This document shows, one piece after another, positions 8,377-17,700 of a stretch of 64,000 bases of DNA. A program made the position numbers and the translations under genes. Source of the stretch: JAXMCK01 sp046349395 (GTDB lineage Bacteria > Pseudomonadota > Alphaproteobacteria > Geminicoccales > Geminicoccaceae); NCBI GenBank assembly GCA_046349395.1, contig JAXMCK010000011.1, positions 62,001 through 126,000 on the forward strand. The letters run 5' to 3'. The notes under the pieces were generated by a model. The model searched no databases and had not been told where the DNA came from. It saw only the letters and a list, made by a program, of their open reading frames with translations. Every line of letters begins with the position of its first letter. The stretch's first letter is position 1.

Positions 8377-10070
8377 AGGCTCGCGATCTGCTGTTCCTCG
8401 CGCTCGGCGGCATCGGCGAGATCGGCCTCAATACCTATCTCTACGGCCTCGACGGCCGCTGGCTGATGGTCGATCTCGGCCTCACCTTCGCCGATGACCG
8501 CCTGCCAGGCGCCGAGCTCGTCCTGCCGGACCTGCGCTTCATCGAGGAGCGCGTCGCCGATCTCGACGGCCTCATCATCACCCACGCGCACGAGGATCAT
8601 ATCGGTGCGGTCCCCTATCTGTGGTCGCGCCTGCGCTGTCCGATCTGGTGCACGCCGTTCACGCATTCGGTGCTGCGTCGCAAGTTCAGCGAGGTCCAAC
8701 TGGACCGCGAGGCGACGATCCGGACCGTGCGGCCGGGCGAGACGTTCCATGTCGGCCCGTTCGGCTGCCGCCTCGTCCACATGACGCATTCGATCCCGGA
8801 GACGAGCGGGCTCGTTCTCGACACGCCGTTCGGCCGGATCTTCCACACCGCCGACTGGAAGCTGGACCCCGAGCCGCTGGTCGGCACGCCCAGCGAGACG
8901 GACGCGCTGGAGGATCTCGGCAAGGAGGGCGTGCTGGCGCTGGTCTGCGACAGCACCAACGCCCTCTCGCCCGGTACCTCGGGCTCCGAGGCCGAGGTGC
9001 GTGAGAGCCTGATCGACCTGATCTCGCACCAGCCGAAGCGCGTGGTGGTGACGACCTTCGCCTCGAACATTGCCCGGCTGGAGACGGCGATGTTCGCCGG
9101 TGCCGCGGCGGGCCGGGAGATCGTCGTCGTCGGCCGCTCGATGCGGCGGATGATCGAGTCCGCCCGCGAGGTGGGTTACCTCAAGGACATTCCGCCGCTG
9201 CGCGACGAGAAGGAGGCGGAGAGCCTGCCCCGCGAGCGTGTGCTGTATCTCTGCACGGGCAGTCAGGGCGAGCCGCGGTCCGCACTGGTGCGGATCGCGA
9301 CCAAGCAGCATCCGCGCGTCCGCCTCGATGCCGGCGACACGGCGATCTTCTCCAGCAAGATCATCCCGGGCAACGAGCGCATTCTCTACAATCTGCACAA
9401 CCAGCTGGTGCAGAGCGGTGTCGAGGTGATCACCGAGGTCGATCACTTCGTCCACGTGTCCGGCCATCCCTGCCGGGACGAACTGGACCAGATGTACCGC
9501 TGGATCCGACCCAAGATCGCGGTGCCGATGCACGGCGAGGCGCGGCATCTTCAGGCGCATCAGCGGCTGGCCAAGGCCCAGGGCGTGCCGCAAGTGCCGC
9601 TGATTGAGAACGGCAGCGTGCTGCGGCTGGCCCCGGGCGATCCGGTCGTCGTGGATCAGGTGGCCGTGGGACGCATGGTGCTGGAGACGGACGGTCTCGT
9701 CGGCGCCGGGGACGATCTCTTCCGCACCCGCCGGCGGCTCGGCAATCACGGCACGCTACTGGTGAGCCTCGTGGTCGACGATCAGGGCAGCCTGTTGGCA
9801 CCCCCGCAGCTGGCGGCCGTAGGCCTGCTCGACCAGAAGCGGTTCGAGGATCTGCGTGAGCCGCTGCAGGACGGGATCGGTGACGCGGTCGAGGGCCTCG
9901 ACGACAAGCAGATCATGGACGACGAGAGGGTGCGGGACGCCGTCCGCGGCTCGATCCGCCAGGTGCTCGATTTGCCGCGTCACCGTCGGCCGATCGTCGA
10001 GATACAGATCACGCGGCTGAGTGCGGATTCCCTGGCCGCGCTCGAGGACGATGCTGTGGAGGTGACCTGA
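8373..10070 (+). CDS. rnj: Ribonuclease J (metallo-beta-lactamase/beta-CASP nuclease)
   Basis: RNase J is a zinc-dependent 5'-3' exonuclease and endonuclease used in mRNA turnover and rRNA maturation. The 565-residue protein carries the metallo-beta-lactamase motif HAHEDH (His71, His73, Asp75, His76). Further metal ligands are visible at HMTHS, in the HTADWKLD segment and at VSGHP of the beta-CASP part, and a C-terminal domain of about 100 residues follows. In alphaproteobacteria it occurs together with RNase E and is typically found after coaX, as here. The ATG overlaps coaX by 4 bp, and the stop overlaps mce by one base. Confidence 0.95.
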   Translation: MKARDLLFLALGGIGEIGLNTYLYGLDGRWLMVDLGLTFADDRLPGAELVLPDLRFIEERVADLDGLIITHAHEDHIGAVPYLWSRLRCPIWCTPFTHSVLRRKFSEVQLDREATIRTVRPGETFHVGPFGCRLVHMTHSIPETSGLVLDTPFGRIFHTADWKLDPEPLVGTPSETDALEDLGKEGVLALVCDSTNALSPGTSGSEAEVRESLIDLISHQPKRVVVTTFASNIARLETAMFAGAAAGREIVVVGRSMRRMIESAREVGYLKDIPPLRDEKEAESLPRERVLYLCTGSQGEPRSALVRIATKQHPRVRLDAGDTAIFSSKIIPGNERILYNLHNQLVQSGVEVITEVDHFVHVSGHPCRDELDQMYRWIRPKIAVPMHGEARHLQAHQRLAKAQGVPQVPLIENGSVLRLAPGDPVVVDQVAVGRMVLETDGLVGAGDDLFRTRRRLGNHGTLLVSLVVDDQGSLLAPPQLAAVGLLDQKRFEDLREPLQDGIGDAVEGLDDKQIMDDERVRDAVRGSIRQVLDLPRHRRPIVEIQITRLSADSLAALEDDAVEVT

Positions 10071-10474
10071 TGATCGGCAGACTGAACCATGTGGCGATCG
10101 CCGTCCCCGACATCGGGGCAGCGCGCAACCAGTACGCGACGACCCTGGGTGCCGAGGTGTCGGCGATCGAGGACCAGCCCGCGCATGGCGTGCAGACGGT
10201 GTTCATCGCCCTGCCGAACACCAAGATCGAACTCCTGGGTGTGCTCGGCGACGCCTCGCCGATCGCCGCCTTCCTCGAGAAGAACCCATCGGGCGGCATC
10301 CACCATGTCTGCTATGAGGTCGACGACATCCTGGCCGCGCGCGATCGGCTGAAGGCGGCCGGCGCTCGGGTGCTGGGCAGCGGCGAGCCCAAGATCGGTG
10401 CCCACGGCAAGCCCGTACTGTTCCTGCATCCCAAGGACTTCAACGGCACGCTGGTCGAGCTCGAACAGGCGTGA
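10070..10474 (+). CDS. mce: Methylmalonyl-CoA epimerase
   Basis: This enzyme interconverts (S)- and (R)-methylmalonyl-CoA so that propionyl-CoA carbon reaches succinyl-CoA through methylmalonyl-CoA mutase. The 134-residue protein is a two-module vicinal-oxygen-chelate fold: LNHVAIAVPD starts the first module and IHHVCYEVDD the second, giving metal-binding histidines, with the C-terminal LVELEQ supplying the last acidic ligand. Length and motifs are normal. The gene is wedged between rnj (1-bp overlap) and a DUF1467 gene (4-bp overlap), a conserved alphaproteobacterial arrangement. Confidence 0.94.
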   Translation: MIGRLNHVAIAVPDIGAARNQYATTLGAEVSAIEDQPAHGVQTVFIALPNTKIELLGVLGDASPIAAFLEKNPSGGIHHVCYEVDDILAARDRLKAAGARVLGSGEPKIGAHGKPVLFLHPKDFNGTLVELEQA

Positions 10475-10713
10475 GCAATTTCGGCGCGTTCGTCACCTTC
10501 GTCATCGTCTGGTGGCTGTTCTTCTTCATGGCGCTGCCCGTCGGGGTGCATCCGGAGGAACAGCCCGAGGCCGGTCACGTCGAGAGCGCGCCGGCGAAGC
10601 CGTATCTCTGGTGGAAGGCGCTGGCGGCCACGGTGCTCGCCGCGCTTGCCACTTGGGGGATCGCCTGGTTCCTGCAGAGCGGGTTGATCGCTCTCCAGCC
10701 TGCGGCAAGCTGA
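10471..10713 (+). CDS. DUF1467 family small membrane protein
   Basis: This is an 80-residue protein with two predicted membrane helices (about residues 5-24 and 48-70) separated by a short acidic, proline-containing loop. The start is a GTG overlapping the mce stop (GTGA). It matches the DUF1467 family in length, layout and genomic position (after mce, before proS), and no member has an established function that I know of. Strong coupling to mce suggests co-translation rather than a shared pathway. Confidence 0.85.
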   Translation: MSNFGAFVTFVIVWWLFFFMALPVGVHPEEQPEAGHVESAPAKPYLWWKALAATVLAALATWGIAWFLQSGLIALQPAAS

Positions 10714-10819
10714 CAAATCAGTTAAAGATTACGCAAGCGTCATCTTCAATCAAGCGACTGTGCACCACGGTGTATGCCACCCGCTTGCAAAAGCCGCGCG
10801 TCCAACACATATGACCAGC

Positions 10820-10906
10820 AGGCTAGAGGGAGAGATCCCGCAAGGCCTCATTTGTAGCGTTTCCTCCCCTATCTGGCCGCAGCTCGACGCTGCGGCCATT
10901 TTTTTT
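10820..10906 (+). ncRNA. Candidate small RNA ending at an intrinsic terminator
   Basis: The 204 bp between the DUF1467 gene and the cytochrome gene hold no credible coding sequence, yet contain a near-perfect intrinsic terminator about 160 bp from the nearest upstream stop. A possible promoter (TTGCAA at 10785-10790, TATGAC at 10810-10815, 19-bp spacing) would start a transcript of about 87 nt at roughly 10820. The transcript would contain CCTCCCC at 10863-10869, an anti-Shine-Dalgarno-like motif seen in several alphaproteobacterial small RNAs, between GA-rich sequence and the terminator. It could equally be the 3' untranslated end of the nuo operon. The evidence is structural only, and the 5' end is a guess. 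Confidence 0.35.
10875..10906 (+). terminator. Rho-independent terminator
   Basis: A perfect 9-bp stem (arms GGCCGCAGC and GCTGCGGCC) with a 5-nt loop is followed by A and eight T residues. It is the clearest intrinsic terminator in the window. The U-tract is only on the plus strand, so it ends transcription from the nuo-DUF1467 side (or from the candidate small RNA) just before the convergent cytochrome gene. Confidence 0.9.
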
Positions 10907-10917
10907 GAACGAAGCGA

Positions 10918-11241
10918 TCACGAGTGCCGCAGAGTGCCGAAGTACGCCAGGATGTTGTCGATGTCGGTGGGCGAGAGGATGATTCCGCCCATCGGCCAGT
11001 GCGGCTTCTGCAGCGACGACCGGATCCTCTCTTCGGTGTAGGTAGCCGGCTCGTTCGCCATCAGGTCGAGGGCGGGAGCGCGCAGCACCTCGCCGCTCTG
11101 ATTGTCGTCGTCGCCGGGGATGTAGTGGCACTGCGCGCAATGCTCGACGGCGATGGCCTCGCCGGCGTTCGGGTCCGCCGCGCGGGCCGGATCGGCGAGC
11201 GGCAGGATGACGCACACGATCGCAAGGCCTCGAATCGACAT
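10918..11241 (-). CDS. Small periplasmic c-type cytochrome
   Basis: The product has 107 residues, with a cleavable signal peptide ending around ARA-A (residue 21) and one haem-c attachment motif CAQCH at residues 35-39. A WPMGG segment near residue 84 can supply the axial methionine. It is therefore a monohaem class I cytochrome c acting in the periplasm; the partner is unknown. The ATG chosen is preceded by GGAG at good spacing and starts a normal signal peptide. It is transcribed away from proS and converges on the terminator after the DUF1467 gene. Confidence 0.88.
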   Translation of the reverse strand: MSIRGLAIVCVILPLADPARAADPNAGEAIAVEHCAQCHYIPGDDDNQSGEVLRAPALDLMANEPATYTEERIRSSLQKPHWPMGGIILSPTDIDNILAYFGTLRHS

Positions 11242-11329
11242 CGCCCGTGCTCCGGTTGTGTTTTGCCACACGGTCGCGATGCCGGGCCGAGGCGTCAACG
11301 GTGCAGCGGCCGTGCTAGGTCCTTTCGCG

Positions 11330-11358
11330 TTGCCGAAGTCCCGACCCCTCCCTAGAGT
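11330..11358 (+). promoter_or_regulatory. Candidate sigma-70 promoter for proS
   Basis: TTGCCG (11330-11335) and TAGAGT (11353-11358) are separated by 17 bp and lie 33 bp before the proS start, in the 150-bp divergent gap between the cytochrome gene and proS. The match to consensus is moderate. Confidence 0.35.
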
Positions 11359-11391
11359 GCGCCGACCTCGAAACCAGCCCAGTCCGGACCC

Positions 11392-12681
11392 ATGCGCCTC
11401 ACACGCTACTTCCTGCCGGTGCTCAAGGACGCGCCGACGGAAGCAGAGATCGTCTCGCATCGCCTGATGCTTCGGGCCGGCATGATCCAGCAGCTTTCGG
11501 CCGGCATCTACAACTGGCTGCCGCTGGGGCTGGCCGTGCTGTCGCGCGTGGAGCAGATCGTCCGCGAGGAGATGAACGCCGCGGGTGCGATCGAGATCAT
11601 GATGCCGACCATCCAGCCGGCCGATCTCTGGCGCGAGAGCGGGCGTTACGACGCCTATGGCAAGGAGATGCTGCGCATCCGCGACCGCCACGAGCGCGAC
11701 ATGCTCTATGGGCCGACCAACGAGGAGAACGTTACCGACATCTTCCGTCGGCACGTGAAGAGCTACCGGCAGTTGCCGCTCAATCTCTACCATATCCAGT
11801 GGAAGTTCCGGGACGAGATCCGGCCCCGCTTCGGCGTCATGCGCGGCCGCGAGTTCCTGATGAAGGACGCCTACTCGTTCGACATCGACTACGAGGCGGC
11901 GCGCAAGGCCTACGACAACATGTTCGTGGCCTATCTGCGGGCGTTCAAGCGGATGGGCCTCACCGCTATCCCGATGGAGGCCGAGACCGGCCCCATCGGC
12001 GGCAATATGAGCCACGAGTTCCAGATCCTGGCCCAGACCGGCGAGAGTGCCGTCTACTACGACGCCGCCTTCGAAGAGACCGATCTCGGCGATCCGAACC
12101 TCGATATCGTGGCACTCAAGAGCCTGTACGCCGCCACGGACGACAAGCACAACGCCGCCAATTGCCCCGTTCCCGGTGAGCGGCTGCGCAGCGGGCGTGG
12201 CATCGAGGTCGGCCACATCTTCTATTTCGGCACAAAGTATTCGGCCGCCATGGGCGGCACCGTCATGGCGCCCGACGGCACCGAGGTTCCGGTCGAAATG
12301 GGCTCCTACGGCATCGGCGTCTCACGGCTGGTCGGTGCCCTGATCGAGGCGAACCACGACGAGAACGGCATCATCTGGCCCGAGAGCGTGGCACCCTTCC
12401 GCATCGGGCTCGTGAACCTCCGCCCGGACGATGCCGCCACGAACCATCTGGCCGACGACATCTACGGCCGGCTGCATGCCCTGCACGTGCCCGTCCTGAT
12501 GGACGACCGCGACGAGCGGGCGGGCGTGAAGTTCGCAACGATGGATCTGATCGGTCTGCCCTGGCAGGTCACGGTCGGCCCACGCGGGGTGAAGGAGAAC
12601 AGGGTCGAACTCAAGAACCGCCGCACCGGCGAGCGGGAAGAGATCTCGCCCATCGAACTCATCGAACGCTTCGCGAGCTGA
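11392..12681 (+). CDS. proS: Proline--tRNA ligase (short alphaproteobacterial type)
   Basis: ProS charges tRNA-Pro. At 429 residues it is much shorter than the ~570-residue E. coli enzyme because the insertion editing domain between class II motifs 2 and 3 is missing; this is the usual alphaproteobacterial form, whose misacylated Ala-tRNA-Pro must be cleared by separate trans-editing proteins. Visible class II features are the N-terminal QLSAGIYNWLPLG, motif 2 around FRDEIRPRFGVMRGREFLMKD, motif 3 in GSYGIGVSRLVGA and a C-terminal anticodon-binding domain. It starts a plus-strand run into lolC (7 bp). Confidence 0.96.
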   Translation: MRLTRYFLPVLKDAPTEAEIVSHRLMLRAGMIQQLSAGIYNWLPLGLAVLSRVEQIVREEMNAAGAIEIMMPTIQPADLWRESGRYDAYGKEMLRIRDRHERDMLYGPTNEENVTDIFRRHVKSYRQLPLNLYHIQWKFRDEIRPRFGVMRGREFLMKDAYSFDIDYEAARKAYDNMFVAYLRAFKRMGLTAIPMEAETGPIGGNMSHEFQILAQTGESAVYYDAAFEETDLGDPNLDIVALKSLYAATDDKHNAANCPVPGERLRSGRGIEVGHIFYFGTKYSAAMGGTVMAPDGTEVPVEMGSYGIGVSRLVGALIEANHDENGIIWPESVAPFRIGLVNLRPDDAATNHLADDIYGRLHALHVPVLMDDRDERAGVKFATMDLIGLPWQVTVGPRGVKENRVELKNRRTGEREEISPIELIERFAS

Positions 12682-12688
12682 GCCCGGC

Positions 12689-13936
12689 ATGTTCGGTGCT
12701 GCCGAGCGCCTCGTCGCGTGGCGCTACCTTCGGCCGACCAAGGGCGAGGGCTTCATCTCCGTCATCGCCGGCTTCGCCCTGATCGGCATTTCGCTCGGTG
12801 TCGGCACGCTCATCGTCGTGCTGGCCGTGATGAACGGCTTTCGCGCCGAGTTGCTGGGCCGCGTGCTGGGCTTCAACGGCCATGCCACGGTCGTCAGCGG
12901 TCCCGCCGGCATCGAGAACTATCAGAGCCTGGTCGACCGGCTGAAGGCCGTGCCGCACGTCGTCAGCGTCATGCCCTATCTCGAAGGGCAGGTGATGGCG
13001 AGTGCCAATGGTGTCGCCAGCGGTGCCGTCGTCCGCGGCGTGGACGAGGAAGGCCTCGCCGATCGGGGGCTGTTCAAGGACACGATCAAGGCCGGCGACG
13101 TCGCGTCTTTGAACGAGCCGTCCTCCGCCCTGATCGGCACCCGCATGGCCGGCCGCATGGGCCTCACCCTCGGCAGCCAGGTCACCCTGATCTCGCCCAA
13201 GGGGGCCGCCACCGCCTTCGGCAGCGTGCCGCGCATCAAGGGCTTCAATGTCGGCGGCCTCTTCGAGGTCGGCATGTACGAATACGACAACGGCTTCGTC
13301 TACGTGCCGCTGGCGGACGCCCAGGCCTACTTCCAGCTGCCGGACAAGGTGAACGCCATCGAGGTGATGGTCGACGATCCCGACCGTATCCGCAGCTACC
13401 GTCCGGCCCTCGAAGCCGCCTTGGGCGACACGGACGGCCGTCTCGTCGACTGGATGCAGCTGAACTCGCACTTCTTCGCCGCCCTGCAGGTCGAGCGGAA
13501 CGTGATGTTCCTGATCTTGACGCTCATCATCATCGTGGCGGCGTTCAACATCATCACCGGCATCACGATGCTGGTGAAGAGCAAGGGCCGCGATATCGCG
13601 ATCCTGCGGACGATGGGCGCCACGAAATCCTCGATCATGCGCATCTTCTTCCTGAGCGGTGCCTCGATCGGTGCGGGCGGTACGCTCCTGGGCTTCTTCC
13701 TGGGCCTCGCCTTCGCCCTCAACATCGACTCGATCCGGCGTACGCTGGAGCGCCTGACGGGGACGGAGCTCTGGTCGCCCGAGATCAGGTTCCTTTCACA
13801 GCTGCCGGCCAAGGTCGAGACCGGCGACGTCCTCTCGGTCGTCGCCATGGGCCTCATCCTGTCGTTCCTCGCGACGCTCTACCCGGCGTGGCGGGCGGCC
13901 CGGCTCGATCCGGTCGAAGCTCTGCGCTATGAGTGA
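12689..13936 (+). CDS. lolC: Lipoprotein-releasing ABC transporter permease, LolC/E type
   Basis: This is the inner-membrane permease of the Lol system, which extracts lipoproteins from the inner membrane for transfer to LolA. The 415-residue protein has the family layout: one N-terminal helix (about residues 24-48), a large periplasmic domain, and three C-terminal helices with the FtsX-like region MLVKSKGRDIAILRTMGAT. Alphaproteobacteria usually have a single LolC/E-type permease acting as a homodimer, which may be why no second permease gene is adjacent. It overlaps lolD by 8 bp. Confidence 0.93.
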   Translation: MFGAAERLVAWRYLRPTKGEGFISVIAGFALIGISLGVGTLIVVLAVMNGFRAELLGRVLGFNGHATVVSGPAGIENYQSLVDRLKAVPHVVSVMPYLEGQVMASANGVASGAVVRGVDEEGLADRGLFKDTIKAGDVASLNEPSSALIGTRMAGRMGLTLGSQVTLISPKGAATAFGSVPRIKGFNVGGLFEVGMYEYDNGFVYVPLADAQAYFQLPDKVNAIEVMVDDPDRIRSYRPALEAALGDTDGRLVDWMQLNSHFFAALQVERNVMFLILTLIIIVAAFNIITGITMLVKSKGRDIAILRTMGATKSSIMRIFFLSGASIGAGGTLLGFFLGLAFALNIDSIRRTLERLTGTELWSPEIRFLSQLPAKVETGDVLSVVAMGLILSFLATLYPAWRAARLDPVEALRYE

Positions 13937-14609
13937 GGTGCTGGGCCTTTCCGGCATCCGGCGCCGCTTCCTCCAGGGCACGGCGACGCTGGAGATCCTG
14001 CGCGGGATCGACCTCTCCCTCCAGGCGGGCACGCTGGCCGCCCTCGTCGGCCCCTCGGGTGCCGGCAAGTCGACCCTGCTCCACATCGCCGGTTTGCTGG
14101 AGCACGCGACCTCGGGCGAGGTGAGCATCGGCGGCCGGCCGACCTCGGGCCTCGGCGATACGGAAAGGACTCGGCTGCGCCGCGAGACGATCGGCTTCGT
14201 CTACCAGTTCCACCACCTGCTGCCCGACTTCACCGCGGTCGAGAACGTCGCCATGCCGCTCCTCGTGGCGGATCGCAGTCGGCGTGCCGCCCGCGAGCGT
14301 GCCATCGACCTGCTCGACACGCTGGGCCTGGCCGATCGCCTCGACCATCGCCCCGCGCGCCTCTCCGGCGGCGAGCAGCAGCGCGTCGCGTTGGCCCGCG
14401 CCTTGGCGAACGGTCCGGCACTTCTTCTTGCCGACGAGCCCACCGGCAATCTCGATCCCAAGACCGCGGACGAGGTGTTCGATCTTCTGCTGGCGACCGT
14501 GCGCTCGACCGGTACCGCTGCCCTCGTCGCCACGCACAATCCCGAGCTCGCGTCCCGGATGGACGTCACCTACCGCCTGAGCGACGGCCACCTCGTCCGC
14601 ATCGGCTGA
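13929..14609 (+). CDS. lolD: Lipoprotein-releasing ABC transporter ATP-binding protein LolD
   Basis: This 226-residue ATPase powers the Lol permease. It shows Walker A GPSGAGKST (about residues 41-49), the Q-loop region FVYQFHHLLPDFTAVEN, the signature LSGGEQQRVALARAL, Walker B LLLADEPTGNLD and the switch histidine ATHN. The FVYQFHHLLPDFTAVEN stretch is specific to the LolD/MacB branch. Overlap with lolC ensures coupled translation. Confidence 0.95.
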   Translation: MSEVLGLSGIRRRFLQGTATLEILRGIDLSLQAGTLAALVGPSGAGKSTLLHIAGLLEHATSGEVSIGGRPTSGLGDTERTRLRRETIGFVYQFHHLLPDFTAVENVAMPLLVADRSRRAARERAIDLLDTLGLADRLDHRPARLSGGEQQRVALARALANGPALLLADEPTGNLDPKTADEVFDLLLATVRSTGTAALVATHNPELASRMDVTYRLSDGHLVRIG

Positions 14610-14700
14610 TCTCGATTTCTGTGGAGAAGCCGTCGGCGGCGCTTGCCGTGGTCGGTCCCGCGCGTGACATCTGTTGGCCGCCAGCAGCCCCGGATAGCAG

Positions 14701-17700
14701 ATGCCGTCAGCGCCGTTCGTCCACCTCCGTGTCCGCTCGGCCTTCTCCCTGCTCGAAAGCACGATCCGCTACGACGAGCTCGCCAAGCGGTGCCGCCGTG
14801 ACGGCATGCCCGCGGTCGCCGTCACCGACAGCGCCAACCTGTTCGGCGCCATGCAGTTCTGCGCCGCGGCCAAGAAGGCCGGGGTGCAGCCAATCGTCGG
14901 CGTCCTCTTGGCCCTGGCCCCGCCCGAGAGCTTGACGCGGCAGACCCACCGGCCCCTGCCGCCGGAGCAGATCGTGCTTCTGGCGAAGGATGCCGGCGGC
15001 TACGCGAACCTCCTGCAGCTGCTGACCCAGGCCTATCTCGGCGCCGAGCCGGGCTCGGCCGTGCAGGTCACGACGGCGGATCTGGCCCGCCACGCCGAAG
15101 GCCTCATCTGCCTCACCGGTGGCGCCTGCGGTCCCCTGGGTGCCGCCCTCCGCCGCGGCGATGCCAAGTACGCCATGAGCCTGCTGGCCGAGCTGCGTGA
15201 GGCCTTCGGCGACAGGCTCTATGTCGAGCTGCAGCGACACGGGCTGGAGGACGAAGAGACGGTCGAGGAGGGGCTCGTCGATCTGGCCTACGCCCAGGAC
15301 GTGCCGCTCGTCGCCACCAACGACGCCCACTTCATGGATGCCGAGAACCACGGCGCCCACGATGCCCTCCTCTGCATCGCCCAGGGTGCGCAGATGGCCG
15401 AGGAGAACCGCCGCCGCCTGACTGTCGAGCATCGCCTGAAGTCGCCCGAGGAGATGGTGGAGCTCTTTGCCGATCTGCCGGAAGCGATCGCCAACACCCT
15501 CGTCATCGCCCGCCGCTGCGCCTTCATGACCCCTGGCCGGGACCCGATCCTGCCGACCTTCGCCGCCGACGAGGAAGCGGAGATGCGTCGCCAGGCCGAG
15601 GAAGGTCTGGAGCGCCGCCTCCGCCAGGTGGTCTGGACCGAGTCCATGGACGACGCGGCCCGCGAGGCCGCCGCGAAGCCCTACCGCGACCGGCTCGCCT
15701 ACGAGCTCGACGTCATCGCGCAGATGCGCTTCCCCGGCTATTTCCTGATTGTCTCCGACTTCATCCGCTGGGCGAAGGGCCAGGGCATCGCAGTAGGTCC
15801 AGGGCGCGGCTCCGGTGCCGGCTCGGTTGTCGCCTGGAGCCTCGAGATCACGGACCTCGACCCGCTCCGCTTCGGGCTGCTTTTCGAGCGCTTCCTCAAT
15901 CCCGAGCGCGTGTCGATGCCGGACTTCGACATCGACTTCTGCGAGGAGCGCCGCGACGAGGTCATCCGCTACGTCGCCACGCGCTACGGTGCGGACCGCG
16001 TCGCACAGATCATCACCTTTGGTACCCTGCAGGCGCGTGCCGCCCTTCGCGACGTCGGCCGGGTCATGGGCCTGCCATTCGGCCTCGTCGACCGTGTGTG
16101 CAAGCTCGTCCCGCACAACCCGGCCAATCCCGTGACGCTCCCCCAGGCGCTGGAACTGGAGCCGCGGATCAAGGAGACGATGGCACAGGACGAGAGCGTC
16201 GCGCGCATGGTCGACATCGCGATGAAGCTCGAAGGCCTGCCGCGACACGCCAGCACGCATGCCGCGGGTGTGGTCATCGGTGACCGGCGGCTCGACGCGC
16301 TGGTCCCGCTCTACCGCGATCCGCGCGCTCTGATGCCCGCCACGCAGTTCAACATGAAGGACGTGGAGAAAGCAGGGCTCGTCAAGTTCGACTTCCTGGG
16401 CCTCAGCACGCTCACCATGCTGCGGTTGGCCGAGCGCCTGGTCCGCGAGAGCGGGGTCGATTTCGAGCTCGACACCCTGCCGCTCGACGACAAGCGGACC
16501 TATGACCTCCTCTCCCGTGCCGAGACGCAGGGCGTCTTCCAGCTCGAAAGTGCGGGCATGCGCGATGCCCTGCGCAGGCTGAAGCCGGACTGCTTCGAGG
16601 ACATCATCGCCATGGTGTCCCTCTACCGGCCGGGGCCGATGGACAACATCCCGCGCTACACGAACGTGAAGCACGGGATCGAGAAGCCGGAATACCTGCA
16701 CCCGCTCTTGGAGCCGATCCTCGCCGAAACGAACGGGGTCATCATCTACCAGGAACAGGTGATGGAGATCGCCAAGCAGCTGGCCGGCTATTCGCTGGGC
16801 GGCGCCGATCTCCTCCGCCGTGCGATGGGCAAGAAGATCAAGGCCGAGATGGACGCCCAGCGGGAGACGTTCATCGATGGGGCGCAAGCAAACGGAATCG
16901 GTGCCGACCTCGCGACCACCATCTTCGACGCCGTGGCGAAGTTCGCCTCCTACGGCTTCAACAAGAGCCACGCCGCCGCCTACGCGCTGCTCGCCTACCA
17001 GACGGCCTACCTCAAGGCGAACCACGCGGTGCAGTTCTACGCCGCCGCGATGACGACCGAGATCGAGAACCAGGAGAAGCTGGCGGCCTTTCGCCAGGAG
17101 ATGCGCGTTCGCGGCGTGCCCTTGTTCCCGCCCGACGTAAACCACTCGGGAGCCACCTTCTGCGTCGAGCGCGACCGGCCCGACCCCGGCGTCCGCTATG
17201 CGCTGGGCGCCATCAAGGGTGTGGGCCGTGCCGCGATGGACCAGCTGGTAGCCGAGCGGGAGGGGCAGGGGCCGTTCCGCGACGCCTTCGACCTCTCGGC
17301 CCGCCTCAGCGGCCGGGTGCTGAACCGCCGGCTGCTCGAAAGCCTGATCAAGGCCGGTGCGCTGGACAGCCTGGAGACGAACCGCCGCCGGCTGCACGAT
17401 GCGGCCGACCTGATCCTACGCCACGGTGCCGCCGCCGCAGCCGAGGCCGAGAGTGCGCAGGAGAGCCTGTTCGGCGGTGCCGCACCCGTCGCTGTGCCCG
17501 TTCCCGTGCTGCCCGCCCAGGAGGACTGGCCCGCACTGGAGCGTCTGCAGATGGAGTTCGACGTCCTGGGGCTCTATCTCTCGGCGCATCCACTCGACGG
17601 CTATCTGCCGGCCCTGCAGCGCCTCGGCGTCACCATGGCAGACGAGGCGCGCGGCCGGGCAGCCTCGGGCGAGGGTGGCCGGCTCAAGCTCGCCGGCGTG

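Noticed and set aside
10918..12216. 432-codon minus-strand frame covering the cytochrome gene and running opposite proS
   Set aside because: Only the last 107 codons encode a real protein (signal peptide plus CxxCH); the rest is antisense to proS and has no domain.
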